Shown here: positions 44,982 to 55,298 of the stretch, in pieces | Layout: every line of letters begins with the position of its first letter | How positions within the stretch are numbered: the stretch's first letter is position 1 | Made by a program: the position numbers and the translations under genes | Source: JAUIAI01 sp041396685 | GTDB lineage: Bacteria; Pseudomonadota; Gammaproteobacteria; Burkholderiales; Burkholderiaceae_E | Direction of reading: 5' to 3' | NCBI GenBank assembly: GCA_041396685.1 | Contig: JAWKYD010000008.1 | Span: forward strand, 186,001 to 250,000 | DNA length: 64,000 nt | Notes under the pieces: model-generated | Databases searched by the model: none | What the model saw: only the letters and a program-made list of their open reading frames with translations | Told to the model about the DNA's origin: nothing

Positions 44982-45725
44982 ATGCGATTGAAGAACAAGG
45001 TTGCGATCGTCACGGGCGCGGCCAGCGGCATCGGCCTGGCCACGGCCGAGAAGTTCGTGCGCGAGGGCGCGCGCGTGGTGATGGTGGACCTCGACCAGGA
45101 GAGACTGTCCGCGGTCTGCGACACGATGGCCGCCCAGGATCAGGCTCGGACGATGCAGGTCGCCGCCGACGTGACCCAGGCGGAATCCCTGGCGGCGATG
45201 GCCGCGCGCACGCTCGCCGCCTATGGCCGCATCGACATCCTGGTCAACAATGCGGGCATCACCATGGACGCCCGGCTCGCGAAGATGAGCGAGCAGCAGT
45301 TCGATCGCGTCGTCGATGTCAATCTGAAAGGCGTGTTTCTCGCCACCCAGGCGGTTCTGCCGGCCATGCTCGAGCAGAAAGCCGGTGTGCTCATCAACGT
45401 GTCTTCCGTGGTCGGCCTCTATGGCAACTTCGGGCAGAGCAATTACGCGGCCACCAAGGCGGGCGTGATCGGCTTCGTCAAGACCTGGGCGCGCGAACTC
45501 GGTCCCAAGGGCATCCGTTCGGTGGCCGTCTGCCCGGGCTTCGTGCAGACTCCGATCCTCGAGACGATCCCGGCCGACGTGATGACGCAACTGGTCGGGA
45601 AAGTGCCGCTCGGGCGGCTCGGAAAGCCGGCCGAGGTCGCCAACGTCTATGCCTTCCTGGCTTCGGACGAGGCATCCTATGTCAACGGCGCCGTCATCGA
45701 GGTGTCCGGCGGCATCATGCTCTGA
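44982..45725 (+). CDS. Short-chain dehydrogenase, FabG/PhaB type
   Basis: A 247-residue SDR enzyme that reduces 3-oxoacyl thioesters with NAD(P)H. The nucleotide loop is VTGAASGIGLATAE, the NNAG motif is ILVNNAGITMDA, and the catalytic Ser-Tyr-Lys set is in INVSSVVG and SNYAATKAGV. Length and blocks match beta-ketoacyl-ACP reductase or acetoacetyl-CoA reductase; without neighbouring fab or pha genes the precise substrate is open. The gene ends before the RNase gene with an 83-base gap. Confidence 0.9.
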   Translation: MRLKNKVAIVTGAASGIGLATAEKFVREGARVVMVDLDQERLSAVCDTMAAQDQARTMQVAADVTQAESLAAMAARTLAAYGRIDILVNNAGITMDARLAKMSEQQFDRVVDVNLKGVFLATQAVLPAMLEQKAGVLINVSSVVGLYGNFGQSNYAATKAGVIGFVKTWARELGPKGIRSVAVCPGFVQTPILETIPADVMTQLVGKVPLGRLGKPAEVANVYAFLASDEASYVNGAVIEVSGGIML

Positions 45726-45793
45726 CAGACCTCGGCGAGTCCGCAAGGGCTGCCGGGCGATTCCAACTGCCTCCCGGGGGCGGACCCGGTCCG

Positions 45794-45799
45794 TATAAT
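45794..45799 (+). promoter_or_regulatory. Perfect TATAAT nine bases before the RNase gene start codon
   Basis: TATAAT at 45794-45799 lies nine bases before the ATG at 45809. If used, transcription would start within a few bases of the ATG, giving a nearly leaderless mRNA. No ribosome-binding site is visible, consistent with that. No clear -35 hexamer is seen. Confidence 0.45.
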
Positions 45800-45808
45800 C
45801 TCCACGCT

Positions 45809-47707
45809 ATGTCATTCGCGTTGTTCGACGAGAGCGGTTCGCTGAAATCGGGCAAGGTTCTGTCCGACAACGGCACGAGCCTGCAGATCGAATTGGTCAG
45901 CGGCCGGCGCGCCAAGGTCAAGGTCGGCCAGATCTATCTGCGCTTCGACTCGCCCGAGCCCGAGGCCCTGTTGCCGGCGGCCGAGCGGGCGGCGGGCGAC
46001 ATCGATGTCGATTTTCTCTGGGAGTGCGCGCCCGAGGACGAGTTCTCGTTCGAAACGCTCGCCGCCGACTATTTCGGCGGTCCGCCCGACGCCGTGCAGG
46101 CGACCGCGCTGCTGACCTGCCTGCAGAACTCGCCGATTCATTTCCGTCGCAAGGGGCGCGGGCTGTTCCGCGCGGCGCCCGAGGACATGGTCAAGGCGGC
46201 GCTGGCCGGCCTGGAGAAACGACGGGCGCGCGAGGCCGAGATCGAGACCATGACCGGCGTGCTCAGCGAGGGCGGTCTGCCCGAACCGATCGCCGCTTCG
46301 GCCACCGAGTTGCTGGTCCGTCCGGACAAACAGAGCGTCGCCTGGAAGGCGCTCGAGGGAGCCCTGGCCCGGGTCGGCGGTTCGGCCGAGGCGCTGCTGT
46401 TGGCGCGTGGCGCATTCGCGAGTCCGTACGATCTTCATCTGCGGCGTTTCCTCGCCGAATTCTTCCCGGCCGGGCGCGAGGCGCCCGCCATCGAGGGTTG
46501 GCGTGATGCCGCCGCTTTCGAGGCGCGCGTTGCCGCGCTGCCGCCGGCCGAGGCCGAGGTGTTCTCGATCGACGACTCGAACACCACCGAGATCGACGAC
46601 GGGCTCAGCGTGCAGTCGCGCGCCGGCGGCGGCTGGCGGGTCGGCATCCATATCGCGGTGCCCGGCCTCGTGCCCGCCGAACTGATCGACCCGGTCGCGC
46701 GCGAGCGCATGTCCACGGTCTACATGCCGGGCGACAAGATCACGATGCTCGACGACTCGCTGGTGGCCGCGTTCTCACTCGATCAGGGGGGCGAGCATCC
46801 GGCGTTGTCGCTATATGCCGACATCGATGCCGACGGCGGCAAGGTGCTTGCCGTGCACAGCCGGCTCGAGCGGGTGAGGGTGGTCGAGAACCTGCGTCAC
46901 GATCTGCTCGACGAACGGGTCACCGAGCAGGCGCTGGAGGACGATCGGTCCGATCTGCCGCACGGCGATGCCTTGCGCGTGCTCTGGCGGCTCACCCTCG
47001 CGCAGTGCGCCGAGCGCGAGCGGGTGCGCGGCAAGCCCGAACCGCGTTTTCGCACCGACTACGCTTTTCGCATCGACGGCGAGCAGGTGCAGATCGAGCC
47101 GCGCCGCCGCGATGCGCCACTGTCTCGCATCGTTGCCGAGATGATGATCCTCGCCAACAGCCGCTGGGGAGGCCTGCTTGCCGAACACGGCATCGCCGGC
47201 GTCTACCGATCCCAGCAGGGCGGACGCGTGCGCGTCAGTACGCAGGCCTTGCCGCACGAAGGCCTCGGCGTGGCGCAGTACATCTGGTCGACCTCGCCGC
47301 TGCGGCGCTACATCGATCTGATCAACCAGCGACAGTTGCTGGCCATGGTCGAGGGCTCCAGGCCGCCCCTGTCCGCCAACAGTGCCGATCTCTTCTCCGT
47401 GATCCCGGCCTTCGACGCGCGCCTGACCGCCTACCAGGATTTCCAGTCGCGCATGGAGCGTTTCTGGTGCCTGCGCTGGATCGGTCAGCAGGAGCGGCGC
47501 CGATACCAGGCCCAGCTGATTCGTGAGGATCTCGTCCGCCTGACCGAAGCCCCGCTCGTGATCCGCATGGCCGGCTTGCCGGAGGTCGCCCCGGGCCATC
47601 TGCTCACCATCGACATCCAGGGCTGGGATCTGCTCGAGTTGTCGGTGCAGGCGCGCTACGTCGCGCTCGGCCAGATGCCCGATCCCCTCGATGCGCAGGC
47701 CGCCTGA
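45809..47707 (+). CDS. RNase II family exoribonuclease
   Basis: A 632-residue RNB-domain ribonuclease that degrades RNA 3'-to-5' in the cytoplasm. The catalytic RNB domain starts near residue 235 with FSIDDSNTTEIDDGLS, holding the Asp residues that bind magnesium, and continues through MSTVYMPGDKITMLDD and STSPLRRYIDLINQRQLL. The N-terminal part is less conserved, and the C-terminal S1-like region is short. Order RNase-tonB-aroE-mtgA is common in Burkholderiales. The gene ends in TGATG, shared with tonB. Confidence 0.9.
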   Translation: MSFALFDESGSLKSGKVLSDNGTSLQIELVSGRRAKVKVGQIYLRFDSPEPEALLPAAERAAGDIDVDFLWECAPEDEFSFETLAADYFGGPPDAVQATALLTCLQNSPIHFRRKGRGLFRAAPEDMVKAALAGLEKRRAREAEIETMTGVLSEGGLPEPIAASATELLVRPDKQSVAWKALEGALARVGGSAEALLLARGAFASPYDLHLRRFLAEFFPAGREAPAIEGWRDAAAFEARVAALPPAEAEVFSIDDSNTTEIDDGLSVQSRAGGGWRVGIHIAVPGLVPAELIDPVARERMSTVYMPGDKITMLDDSLVAAFSLDQGGEHPALSLYADIDADGGKVLAVHSRLERVRVVENLRHDLLDERVTEQALEDDRSDLPHGDALRVLWRLTLAQCAERERVRGKPEPRFRTDYAFRIDGEQVQIEPRRRDAPLSRIVAEMMILANSRWGGLLAEHGIAGVYRSQQGGRVRVSTQALPHEGLGVAQYIWSTSPLRRYIDLINQRQLLAMVEGSRPPLSANSADLFSVIPAFDARLTAYQDFQSRMERFWCLRWIGQQERRRYQAQLIREDLVRLTEAPLVIRMAGLPEVAPGHLLTIDIQGWDLLELSVQARYVALGQMPDPLDAQAA

Positions 47708-48585
47708 TGAACGCCACCGCCGACGCCGTGACCGCAACCGGCCCCGCCCGTTGGCGCGAACCGATGAACATCGGCCTGGCGATCTCGCTGCTGCTGCACG
47801 CGATGGTCATGAGTGTGCATTTCACGCGGCCCGACCCGCTCAAGCTGGCACCCATCGACTCCCGGCTGGAGGTCATCCTGCTCAATGCCAAGGGCACCGA
47901 GCGGCCGGTCGCGCCCGATGTCGTCGCGCAGGTCGACATGACCGCCGGCGGCGATCAGGACAGCGGCCGCGCGACCTCGCCGCTGCAGGCCGAAAACCAG
48001 ATCCGCGAGGGCGAGGATCTGGTCGCCAAGCAGAAGCGGGTCGAAGAACTCGAGGCCATGCAGCGTCAGCTCATGTCGCTGGCGGGCAGCCCGGCCACGT
48101 TCGTCGACCGGCCCGAGACCGTCAAGGCGCCGACCAAACCCGGCGCCGACGACGAGGACATCCAGTTCACGATCGCGCGCCTGCAGGCGCAGATCGCCAA
48201 GAACATCTCGGACTACAACAAGCGTCCGCGCCGCCTCACCTATGGCGTCAATGCGGTCGGCGCCAGTTATGCACGTTATGTCAGCGACTGGGTCGCGCGC
48301 ATCGAGGAGATCGGCACCGAGCGCTATCCGCAGCAGGCACGCGGCAAGATCTACGATTCGCTCGTGATCACCGTCGAGATCTACAAGGATGGTCACGTTG
48401 GCGACATCATCGTCAATCGCAAGTCCGATTTCGACGTCCTGAACAAAGCCGTGCGCGAGATCGTGCTCGCCGGCGCACCTTACGAGCCGTTCACTCCCGA
48501 AATGGCGCGCGAGGGCGACATCCTGCAGATCGTGCGTACCTGGACGTTCACCAACCGCACGCTGCAGACCGGCGCGGTCAAATGA
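47707..48585 (+). CDS. TonB-like energy transducer
   Basis: A 292-residue TonB-family protein. It has an N-terminal membrane anchor (IGLAISLLLHAMVMSVHF, about residues 21-38), a coiled-coil and linker region (about 85-150; QIREGEDLVAKQKRVEELEA), and a C-terminal TonB domain (about 185-285: YPQQARGKIYDSLVITVEI, GHVGDIIVNR). It should span the periplasm and carry proton-motive energy to an outer membrane receptor. No ExbBD lies in the window. The start overlaps the RNase stop by one base, and its stop overlaps aroE by four. Confidence 0.85.
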   Translation: MNATADAVTATGPARWREPMNIGLAISLLLHAMVMSVHFTRPDPLKLAPIDSRLEVILLNAKGTERPVAPDVVAQVDMTAGGDQDSGRATSPLQAENQIREGEDLVAKQKRVEELEAMQRQLMSLAGSPATFVDRPETVKAPTKPGADDEDIQFTIARLQAQIAKNISDYNKRPRRLTYGVNAVGASYARYVSDWVARIEEIGTERYPQQARGKIYDSLVITVEIYKDGHVGDIIVNRKSDFDVLNKAVREIVLAGAPYEPFTPEMAREGDILQIVRTWTFTNRTLQTGAVK

Positions 48586-49439
48586 GCGCGCAGGCCGACC
48601 TGTACGCGGTTGCCGCCAATCCGGTCGGTCACAGTCTTTCCCCGCGCATCCATGCCCGGTTCGCTGCCCAGACCGGCGAACACCTGCACTACGGCAAATT
48701 CCTGGTGCCGCGCGAGGCATTCGACGACAGCGTGCGCGCATTCTTCGCGGCCGGCGGCGCGGGCCTCAATGTATCGGTGCCGTTCAAGGCCGAGGCCGCG
48801 CGTCTGGCCGATCGGCCGAGCCCGCGGGTGCGTCTGGCCGGGGCGGCGAACACGCTGTGGCTCGAGCGCGGTCGCCTGCGGGCCGAGAACACCGACGGCT
48901 CGGGCCTGGTGCGCGATCTGCTCGAGCGTCATCGAATCACGCTCCGGGGACGTGCGCTGCTGCTGATCGGTGCGGGTGGCGCCGCCCGCGGTGTGATCGG
49001 GCCTCTGCGCGAGGCCGGCGTCGCCGAGGTGTTGATCGCGAACCGCACGATCGAAAACGCGCAGAGACTGGTCGAGTTGTTTCACGGCGACCGGCTCGCG
49101 GCCTGTACGCTCAGCGGCCTCGGCGCGGCTTTGTCCGCCTGGCGCGGCCGCGACTGGCTGGTACTGAATGCCTCGTCCGCGTCGCTGACCGGAGCCTCGC
49201 TCGATGTACCGGCCGAGGCCTTCGCCGAGGCGGTGGCCGCCTACGACATGATGTACGCGGCCCGGCCGACCGCATTCATGGCGCAGGCAAACGCGGCCGG
49301 CTGTCCTCGGACGCTCGATGGGCTGGGCATGCTGGTCGAGCAGGCGGCCGATGCGTTCGCTTGCTGGCGCGGCACGCGGCCCGATACCGAGTCGGTCTAT
49401 CGCGACCTGCGTGGCGAGCTGATCGCGGCCGCTGGCTGA
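48582..49439 (+). CDS. aroE: Shikimate dehydrogenase
   Basis: A 285-residue NADP-linked enzyme reducing 3-dehydroshikimate to shikimate. The shikimate-binding motif is NPVGHSLSPRIHARF; the catalytic Lys is in LNVSVPFKAEA and the Asp in AENTDGSGLV; the cofactor domain has LLLIGAGGAARGVIGPL and a basic residue in IANRT that prefers NADP. The ATG at 48582 overlaps the tonB stop. Its partner enzyme aroQ is at 38609. Confidence 0.94.
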   Translation: MSAQADLYAVAANPVGHSLSPRIHARFAAQTGEHLHYGKFLVPREAFDDSVRAFFAAGGAGLNVSVPFKAEAARLADRPSPRVRLAGAANTLWLERGRLRAENTDGSGLVRDLLERHRITLRGRALLLIGAGGAARGVIGPLREAGVAEVLIANRTIENAQRLVELFHGDRLAACTLSGLGAALSAWRGRDWLVLNASSASLTGASLDVPAEAFAEAVAAYDMMYAARPTAFMAQANAAGCPRTLDGLGMLVEQAADAFACWRGTRPDTESVYRDLRGELIAAAG

Positions 49440-49455
49440 GCGGTCGGGTCTCCGC

Positions 49456-50205
49456 GTGCGGCGAATGGCCAGGCGGCGCGCGCCCGACCGAACCCGCCAG
49501 ACGCAGCCGGCGCGACCTTGGCGCGGGCGCCTGTGGCGCGGCTTGCTGGTGCTCGTCGCGGGCGTGTCGATCTTCCTGCTGCTGTCCTGGCAATCGGTCT
49601 ATCTGGTGCACGTCCTGGCGCTGCGCGGCGACGAACCGCAACGATCGGCCTACATGCTCGCGCACGAACGGCTGACCGGTCGCGAGCCTCTGCAGCACTG
49701 GGTGCCGATCGACCGGATCTCGCCCGAACTGCAACGCGCCGTGCTCATCGCCGAGGACGCGCGCTTCTATTCACACTGGGGGGTCGATCCCTTCGAACTC
49801 GCCGATGCGATCGGTGACAGCATCGAGGCCGGGCGGGTCGTGCGCGGTGCCTCCACGATCACGATGCAGCTGGCGCGCAACCTGTTCCTCAGCGGCGAGC
49901 GCCGTGTGTCGCGCAAGCTGCAGGAGATGGTCATCGCGCTGATGATGGAAGCCGTGCTCGACAAGCGTCGCATCCTGGAGATCTATCTGAATGTCGCGCA
50001 GTGGGGTGGACGCGTCTACGGCATCGGCGCCGCGGCCGAGCACTACTTCGCGACCGACGCCAGCGCGCTGACGGCGGCCCAGTCGGCTTGGCTGGCGCCG
50101 ATGCTGCCGGCGCCAGCCTACTATGACCTGCATCGCGACACGCCGGGCTTGCGTGCGCGACGGGCGGCCGTCCTCCGTGTCATGCAGCACGCGCAGGATC
50201 CCTGA
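49456..50205 (+). CDS. mtgA: Monofunctional peptidoglycan glycosyltransferase MtgA
   Basis: A 249-residue family 51 glycosyltransferase that polymerises lipid II. A basic N-terminus is followed by one membrane anchor (about residues 27-47). Catalytic motifs are in order: RAVLIAEDARFYSHWGVD with the catalytic Glu, GASTITMQLARNLFLS, RKLQEMVIALMME, and KRRILEIYLNVAQWG. Start is GTG at 49456, or the ATG nine bases on. It lies 16 bases after aroE and completes the group. Confidence 0.94.
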   Translation: MRRMARRRAPDRTRQTQPARPWRGRLWRGLLVLVAGVSIFLLLSWQSVYLVHVLALRGDEPQRSAYMLAHERLTGREPLQHWVPIDRISPELQRAVLIAEDARFYSHWGVDPFELADAIGDSIEAGRVVRGASTITMQLARNLFLSGERRVSRKLQEMVIALMMEAVLDKRRILEIYLNVAQWGGRVYGIGAAAEHYFATDASALTAAQSAWLAPMLPAPAYYDLHRDTPGLRARRAAVLRVMQHAQDP

Positions 50206-50287
50206 ATCCGGCGAGAATTCCCGGTTTGCGAACCGGCCATGCCGCCAGCGCGGCTTCTTGGACACGGGCTCGGGGATAATTCCAACG

Positions 50288-51850
50288 ATGAATGCGCCGC
50301 TGCCCGCCAATGATCCGACTCCCGATGATCCGTCGCGCGGCCCGCGTGCGGTCGCCGAGGCGTCGCCTGGCGCGCACGACGAAAACACCGACATCGAAGC
50401 CGATGCCGCGGTGCCGGCCGATCACGAGGTCGCCGCGCTCGGGCTGGACGAGGTGCAGCAATGGCTGCGTCGGCTCGACCTGATTCGCGAGATGGCGCGC
50501 TCTTCGCGCGACAGAGAGCGCGATCCAATCGTCGAGCGGGTCAACGAGGCACAGCTTCTCGCGCATCTGCGTGCCACGCTCCAGCCGCTGCACCCGGCCG
50601 ACATCGCCTACATTCTCGAGGCGCTGCCACCGGACGAGCGCGAGCAGGTCTGGTCATTGGTCGGCCGCCGCGGCGGCGACGTGCTGCTCGAACTCTCCGA
50701 TTCGGTGCGCGAGTCGCTCATCGTTTCGATGCCGCGCGAGCGCCTGATCGAAGTCGCGAGCACGATCGAGGCGGACGAACTCGCCGAACTCGCCGACGAT
50801 CTGCCCGAGGGTGTCATCGAGCAGGTGCAGGAGCGGCTCACCGAGCGGCAGCGCCAGCAGCTTCGCGAAGCGCTGCGCGCCGACGAAGACACGGTCGGCG
50901 CGCACCTCGATTTCGATATCGTGACCGTGCGCGACGACGTCACGCTGGAGACCGTGTTTCGATACCTGCGGCGCTTCGAAGCGCTGCCGCCGCAGACCGA
51001 CTCGGTGTTCGTGGTCGATCGCGACAACAAGCTCGAGGGGGTGTTGCCCTTCGAGGTATTGCTGGTCTCGGAGATCGAAGACACGGTCGCCAACGTGATG
51101 ATCCGCGATGGCCTGAGCTTCGATGCGCCGGACGACATCCACGAGGCCGCCCAGGCCTTCGAGCGCTACGACGTGTTGTCGGCGCCGGTGCTCGATGATC
51201 AGGGCCGCCTGATCGGACGGCTCGTGGTCACGGAGGTTCTGGACATCATCCGCGAGCAGGGCGAAGCCGAGATGCTGAACAAGGCGGGCCTGGTCGAGGA
51301 GGAAGACTTGTTCGCCAGCGTCTGGCATTCGGCACGCAACCGCTGGCTCTGGCTGGCGCTCAACCTGTGCACCGCGTTTTTCGCCAGCCGTGTGATCGGT
51401 TTGTTCGAGGGCACGATCGAGCGTGTGGTGGCGCTGGCCGCGCTGATGCCGATCGTTGCCGGCATAGCCGGTAATTCCGGCAACCAGACGATGACGCTGG
51501 TGATCCGCTCGTTGGCGCTGGGTCAGCTTCGTTCCGCCAATGTCGGGCGCTTGTTCGGCAAGGAACTGACCGTCGCCCTGATGAACGGTTTGCTGTGGGG
51601 GAGCGTCGCCGGCAGCTTCGCGTGGTTTCTGTACCGGGAGTCGCCGCATGCGCAGATGCTCGGCATCACGATGATGCTCGCGATGCTGCTCAACCTGCTG
51701 CTCGCGGCGATGGTCGCGCTTGGCGTGCCGTTGCTGCTGCAGCGGCTCGGCCGTGACCCGGCGATGGGTTCGCCGGTTTTGCTGACCTTCAGTACCGACA
51801 GTCTCGGTTTTCTGATCTTTCTCGGGCTGGCGACGGTTCTGTTCGCCTGA
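50288..51850 (+). CDS. mgtE: Magnesium transporter MgtE
   Basis: A 520-residue channel-like magnesium transporter. An N-terminal MgtE domain (about residues 75-195) and a pair of CBS domains (about 200-315) act as the intracellular magnesium sensor; five hydrophobic helices follow (about 350-520), with the family signature PIVAGIAGNSGNQTMTLVIR at the third. An acidic, alanine-rich extension of some 60 residues precedes the MgtE domain. GATAAT lies seven bases before the ATG and resembles a -10 box of a leaderless transcript. No magnesium riboswitch is seen. Confidence 0.93.
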   Translation: MNAPLPANDPTPDDPSRGPRAVAEASPGAHDENTDIEADAAVPADHEVAALGLDEVQQWLRRLDLIREMARSSRDRERDPIVERVNEAQLLAHLRATLQPLHPADIAYILEALPPDEREQVWSLVGRRGGDVLLELSDSVRESLIVSMPRERLIEVASTIEADELAELADDLPEGVIEQVQERLTERQRQQLREALRADEDTVGAHLDFDIVTVRDDVTLETVFRYLRRFEALPPQTDSVFVVDRDNKLEGVLPFEVLLVSEIEDTVANVMIRDGLSFDAPDDIHEAAQAFERYDVLSAPVLDDQGRLIGRLVVTEVLDIIREQGEAEMLNKAGLVEEEDLFASVWHSARNRWLWLALNLCTAFFASRVIGLFEGTIERVVALAALMPIVAGIAGNSGNQTMTLVIRSLALGQLRSANVGRLFGKELTVALMNGLLWGSVAGSFAWFLYRESPHAQMLGITMMLAMLLNLLLAAMVALGVPLLLQRLGRDPAMGSPVLLTFSTDSLGFLIFLGLATVLFA

Positions 51851-51915
51851 GGCCGTCCACCGGCTTGCCTCGAGTCACGTCGCGCCGGATTCGCGTTCGT
51901 GACCGGCGAGACGTT

Positions 51916-52419
51916 TCAACCAGCGGCCTGTTTGCGTGCGGGTGGATGGGCGGAGATCACGTGACCGATCATCCACGGCCGTGCGAGCGCCTGGTGGGCG
52001 GCCTTGATATCGGCCAGCCGCGACTGCAGTTCGGCCGCCATCGGCGCGGTGCGCCGCAGCTTGAAATCCACGTGTGCCGAGACCGACTCGTAGCAGGCGG
52101 CGAGGTAGCCCTCGGTGGCGTGGAACATCTCCTGATAGAAATGGATCCGCTTGTGATCGAAATCGAGCAGGCGTGCCTCGAAGCGCAGCGGTGCATCCAC
52201 CGTCACCTCGCGCAGGAAGTGCAGGTGCGATTCGAGCGCGAACGTGCTCGCCCCGTGCTCGCGGCGGTAGTCGGCGGTCAGACCGAGCCATTCGAAGAAT
52301 GGTTCGGCGGCGATATCGAAGACCACGTGGTAGTAGCCGACGTTCATGTGACCGTTGTAGTCGATCCAGTCGGGAAGCACGGTGGCCGTGGCGCGATTGA
52401 AGGGGGTCTCGATGCTCAT
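51916..52419 (-). CDS. Hotdog-fold acyl-CoA thioesterase-like protein
   Basis: A 167-residue single hotdog-domain protein. The active-site region WIDYNGHMNVGYYHVVFD resembles 4-hydroxybenzoyl-CoA and betainyl-CoA thioesterases. The strand-helix pattern (HLHFLREVTVDAPLRFEA, then FHATEGYLAACYES) matches the family. It should hydrolyse an acyl-CoA in the cytoplasm; the substrate is not known. The gene is convergent with mgtE and upstream of it lies a diguanylate cyclase on the same strand, 88 bases away. Confidence 0.85.
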   Translation of the reverse strand: MSIETPFNRATATVLPDWIDYNGHMNVGYYHVVFDIAAEPFFEWLGLTADYRREHGASTFALESHLHFLREVTVDAPLRFEARLLDFDHKRIHFYQEMFHATEGYLAACYESVSAHVDFKLRRTAPMAAELQSRLADIKAAHQALARPWMIGHVISAHPPARKQAAG

Positions 52420-52507
52420 CTGCTCGTCTTTCTCCTGGGCTTTGGCGGGCCGACCGCGGGTGCTGCCGCCGTGCCGGCGGTCGGTGGCCGCCGCCGGCGT
52501 GCGCCGG

Positions 52508-53701
52508 CTATTTCACCAGACTCAGGCTGCGAGCCTTGTTCCGGTCCGGCCCGCTGCGCTCGCCGGCCTGGTGTGCCGTCGAACCGGCGCGACCCAGCTT
52601 GTCCTCGTACATGCGTGCATCGGCGATCTGCAGCAGGCGCTCCAGCGTGTCGGCATCGGCTGGAAAGCAGGCGTGACCGACGCTCATCTCCACGTCGAGG
52701 CGGTGAGTGGCCAGATCGAAAGTGTCACGCGTGATGGTTCGCAGGCGGCGCGTGAGCTCGGCCACGCCCTGCCCATCGTCGGGTGTGACTGCGATCACCA
52801 CGAATTCATCGCCCGCCAGGCGTGCCGCCAGCTCGCCGTCACGCAGACGCGAGGACAGACGTGCACCGAATTCGGTCAGCAGCGCGTCACCCAAGGCATG
52901 GCCATGCCGATCGTTGATCTGCTTGAAACGATCGATATCGAAATAGAACAGCGCGCACGAACCGCCGTTCTGCCCGGCCTCTGCCAGCACCACCTCGCTG
53001 TGCGCCAGCAGATAGCTTCGGTTCGGCAGGCCGGTCAGCGGATCGTGCAGGGCATCGTGACGAAAGCGGGCACGTTCGGCGCGCAGCCGGGCGATCGCGA
53101 TCATGGCCTGCTTCTCGTAGACGATCACCAATGTGGCGCAGACGCCCATTCCGACCCCGAGCGCCAGCAGACGGCCGATCGACTGCCATTGCGGGGGCAT
53201 CGGCGAGGCCGGCAGCAGATCCGTCGCGTCCGACGCACAGATGCTGACCAGCGACGACAGCGCGACGAAGACCCAGGGCCAGAAGGCGCGCAGGCCACAC
53301 ACCGCGATCGCGGCGGGCACGATCATCAGGGCAAGCGGGGCCGACGGCGACTGCATCCCGCCATTGACCATCATGTCGCCAAACACCTGCACCGTCAGCG
53401 CAGCGATCAGCCAGTGACCGGCCATGCTCGGGTCCGATCGGATGCGCAGCGTCAGCAGGGCGAGACCTGCAAGCGCCGCCGAGGCTGCGGAGACGGCCGC
53501 CATCGAGAACGACGGATAGACGAGCAGGTTGCCGAGCGTGAACACCAGGTAGAGCGGCACGGCCATCGCCGCCGCAACCAGGGCGCGCATGCGCAACGCA
53601 CGGCGCGGGCCCTCGCCTTCCTCGGGGTCGATGCCGAGGACGATCGCGAGCCGGTTCAGCCGGGCGGCAGCCGCGGACAGGGGCGTTGGCTGGGGGTCCA
53701 T
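52508..53701 (-). CDS. Membrane-bound diguanylate cyclase (GGDEF)
   Basis: A 397-residue protein with about six hydrophobic segments (residues 40-200) and a C-terminal GGDEF domain (about 215-375). DPLTGLPNRSYL opens it; the magnesium site is LFYFDIDRFKQIND; the signature is LAGDEF, in which the first Gly is Ala, a variant often active. The inhibitory site upstream is RDGE rather than the usual RxxD, so product inhibition may be altered. It should make c-di-GMP, opposite in effect to the EAL protein at 2773. Confidence 0.9.
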   Translation of the reverse strand: MDPQPTPLSAAAARLNRLAIVLGIDPEEGEGPRRALRMRALVAAAMAVPLYLVFTLGNLLVYPSFSMAAVSAASAALAGLALLTLRIRSDPSMAGHWLIAALTVQVFGDMMVNGGMQSPSAPLALMIVPAAIAVCGLRAFWPWVFVALSSLVSICASDATDLLPASPMPPQWQSIGRLLALGVGMGVCATLVIVYEKQAMIAIARLRAERARFRHDALHDPLTGLPNRSYLLAHSEVVLAEAGQNGGSCALFYFDIDRFKQINDRHGHALGDALLTEFGARLSSRLRDGELAARLAGDEFVVIAVTPDDGQGVAELTRRLRTITRDTFDLATHRLDVEMSVGHACFPADADTLERLLQIADARMYEDKLGRAGSTAHQAGERSGPDRNKARSLSLVK

Positions 53702-53901
53702 GGCCTGACAACGGTCGCTGTCCTGGACACTTGAGCGCGTTGCCCGCGCGGCGCGGCGGCGAGCGGTGCGGATGGACCGGCGGAGCCGATATGCGGCCGC
53801 TACTCGCGGGGCAGACCGATTGCGCGGTCCCCGCGACGAGTCGGCCGCGATGCGCCGTCGCGGTCGGCTGCGCGCGACGGCGCATCACGGTGGTCTCGCG
53901 A

Positions 53902-54694
53902 TCAGGTCGGATCGATGCGGATGTCGCCGTAGTAGCTGAGCGCGTAGCCGTGGGTATCGTTCGCGTCCGTGGTGACCCCCACGTTCAACACGTTGCCGTG
54001 TGCCTCACCGAAGGCCTTCACGAAATCGAGCTGCAGATCGCGGTCGTAGTCGACCCACTGACTCAGCCGCTGCGTGCCCGACTCGGCAACCAGGTACTTG
54101 ATTCGCGTGGTTTCGCCGATGCCGTAGACACTGCCCACCGGCAGATGCGTGTCCCACACGTAGATCAACATGCTGTGCGGCAGATCGATGCCGGCAAACA
54201 GCAGTGCCTGCTCGCGAAACAGCATGTCTTTGAACGACAGCGACTGCGCGGGTCCGTCGAACGAGACGATGACCCGCGCCACCGCATCGTCCCGGTCCGG
54301 ACGACTGACGTCCGCATCGGTGATCAGTTCGCGCGTGCGCCAGCGCCAGCGCAGGCGCCGGGCCCGCTCGGCCGCGATGTGGACGTTGCAGAACAGACCC
54401 GAGGCCGACTGCTCGGCCTCGGCCTCCAGGATCGTGACGTCGTTCTCGCTGACCGTGCGAAAGCTGGTGCGGCGCCGGCTGTTCCAGAACCCCGAATTCG
54501 ACCAGCCGTGCGGAATCTGGCCGTTCGGGGGGCTGGCCGAAAACGGTATGACCTGCTGGCGCGAACCGGCCTCGCCCAACGCGGCCTCGTCACCCGAGCG
54601 GTGGCTCTTGAACAATCCGCAACCGCCGAGCCCGGTGGCCAGCGCGACCCCGGCACCGAGCAGACGCCGGCGCAGACCACCGTCGGACGCGGCC

Positions 54695-54705
<11 letters not shown>
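53902..54705 (-). CDS. DUF3047 putative lipoprotein
   Basis: A 267-residue protein of the DUF3047 family, unknown function. A lipoprotein-type signal is visible: LRRRLLGAGVALATGLGGCGLF, with the lipobox ending in Cys at about residue 29. The mature domain has VRVIVSFDG-like (ARVIVSFDG), MLIYVWDTHLPVG and KYLVAESGTQ, conserved in DUF3047 proteins. It follows moaC on the same strand and its start overlaps the moaC end by 11 bases. A 200-base gap follows on its other side. Confidence 0.8.
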
Positions 54706-55189
<484 letters not shown>

Positions 55190-55298
55190 GAATGCGAAAG
55201 CGGCACATCGATCGGAGGCCGATGCGCCGTGCAGCGGAAGAACTGTTCGTAGGACGGCCAACCGACGGCGGCGGCGCCGTTGGCATAGTATCGGAAAA

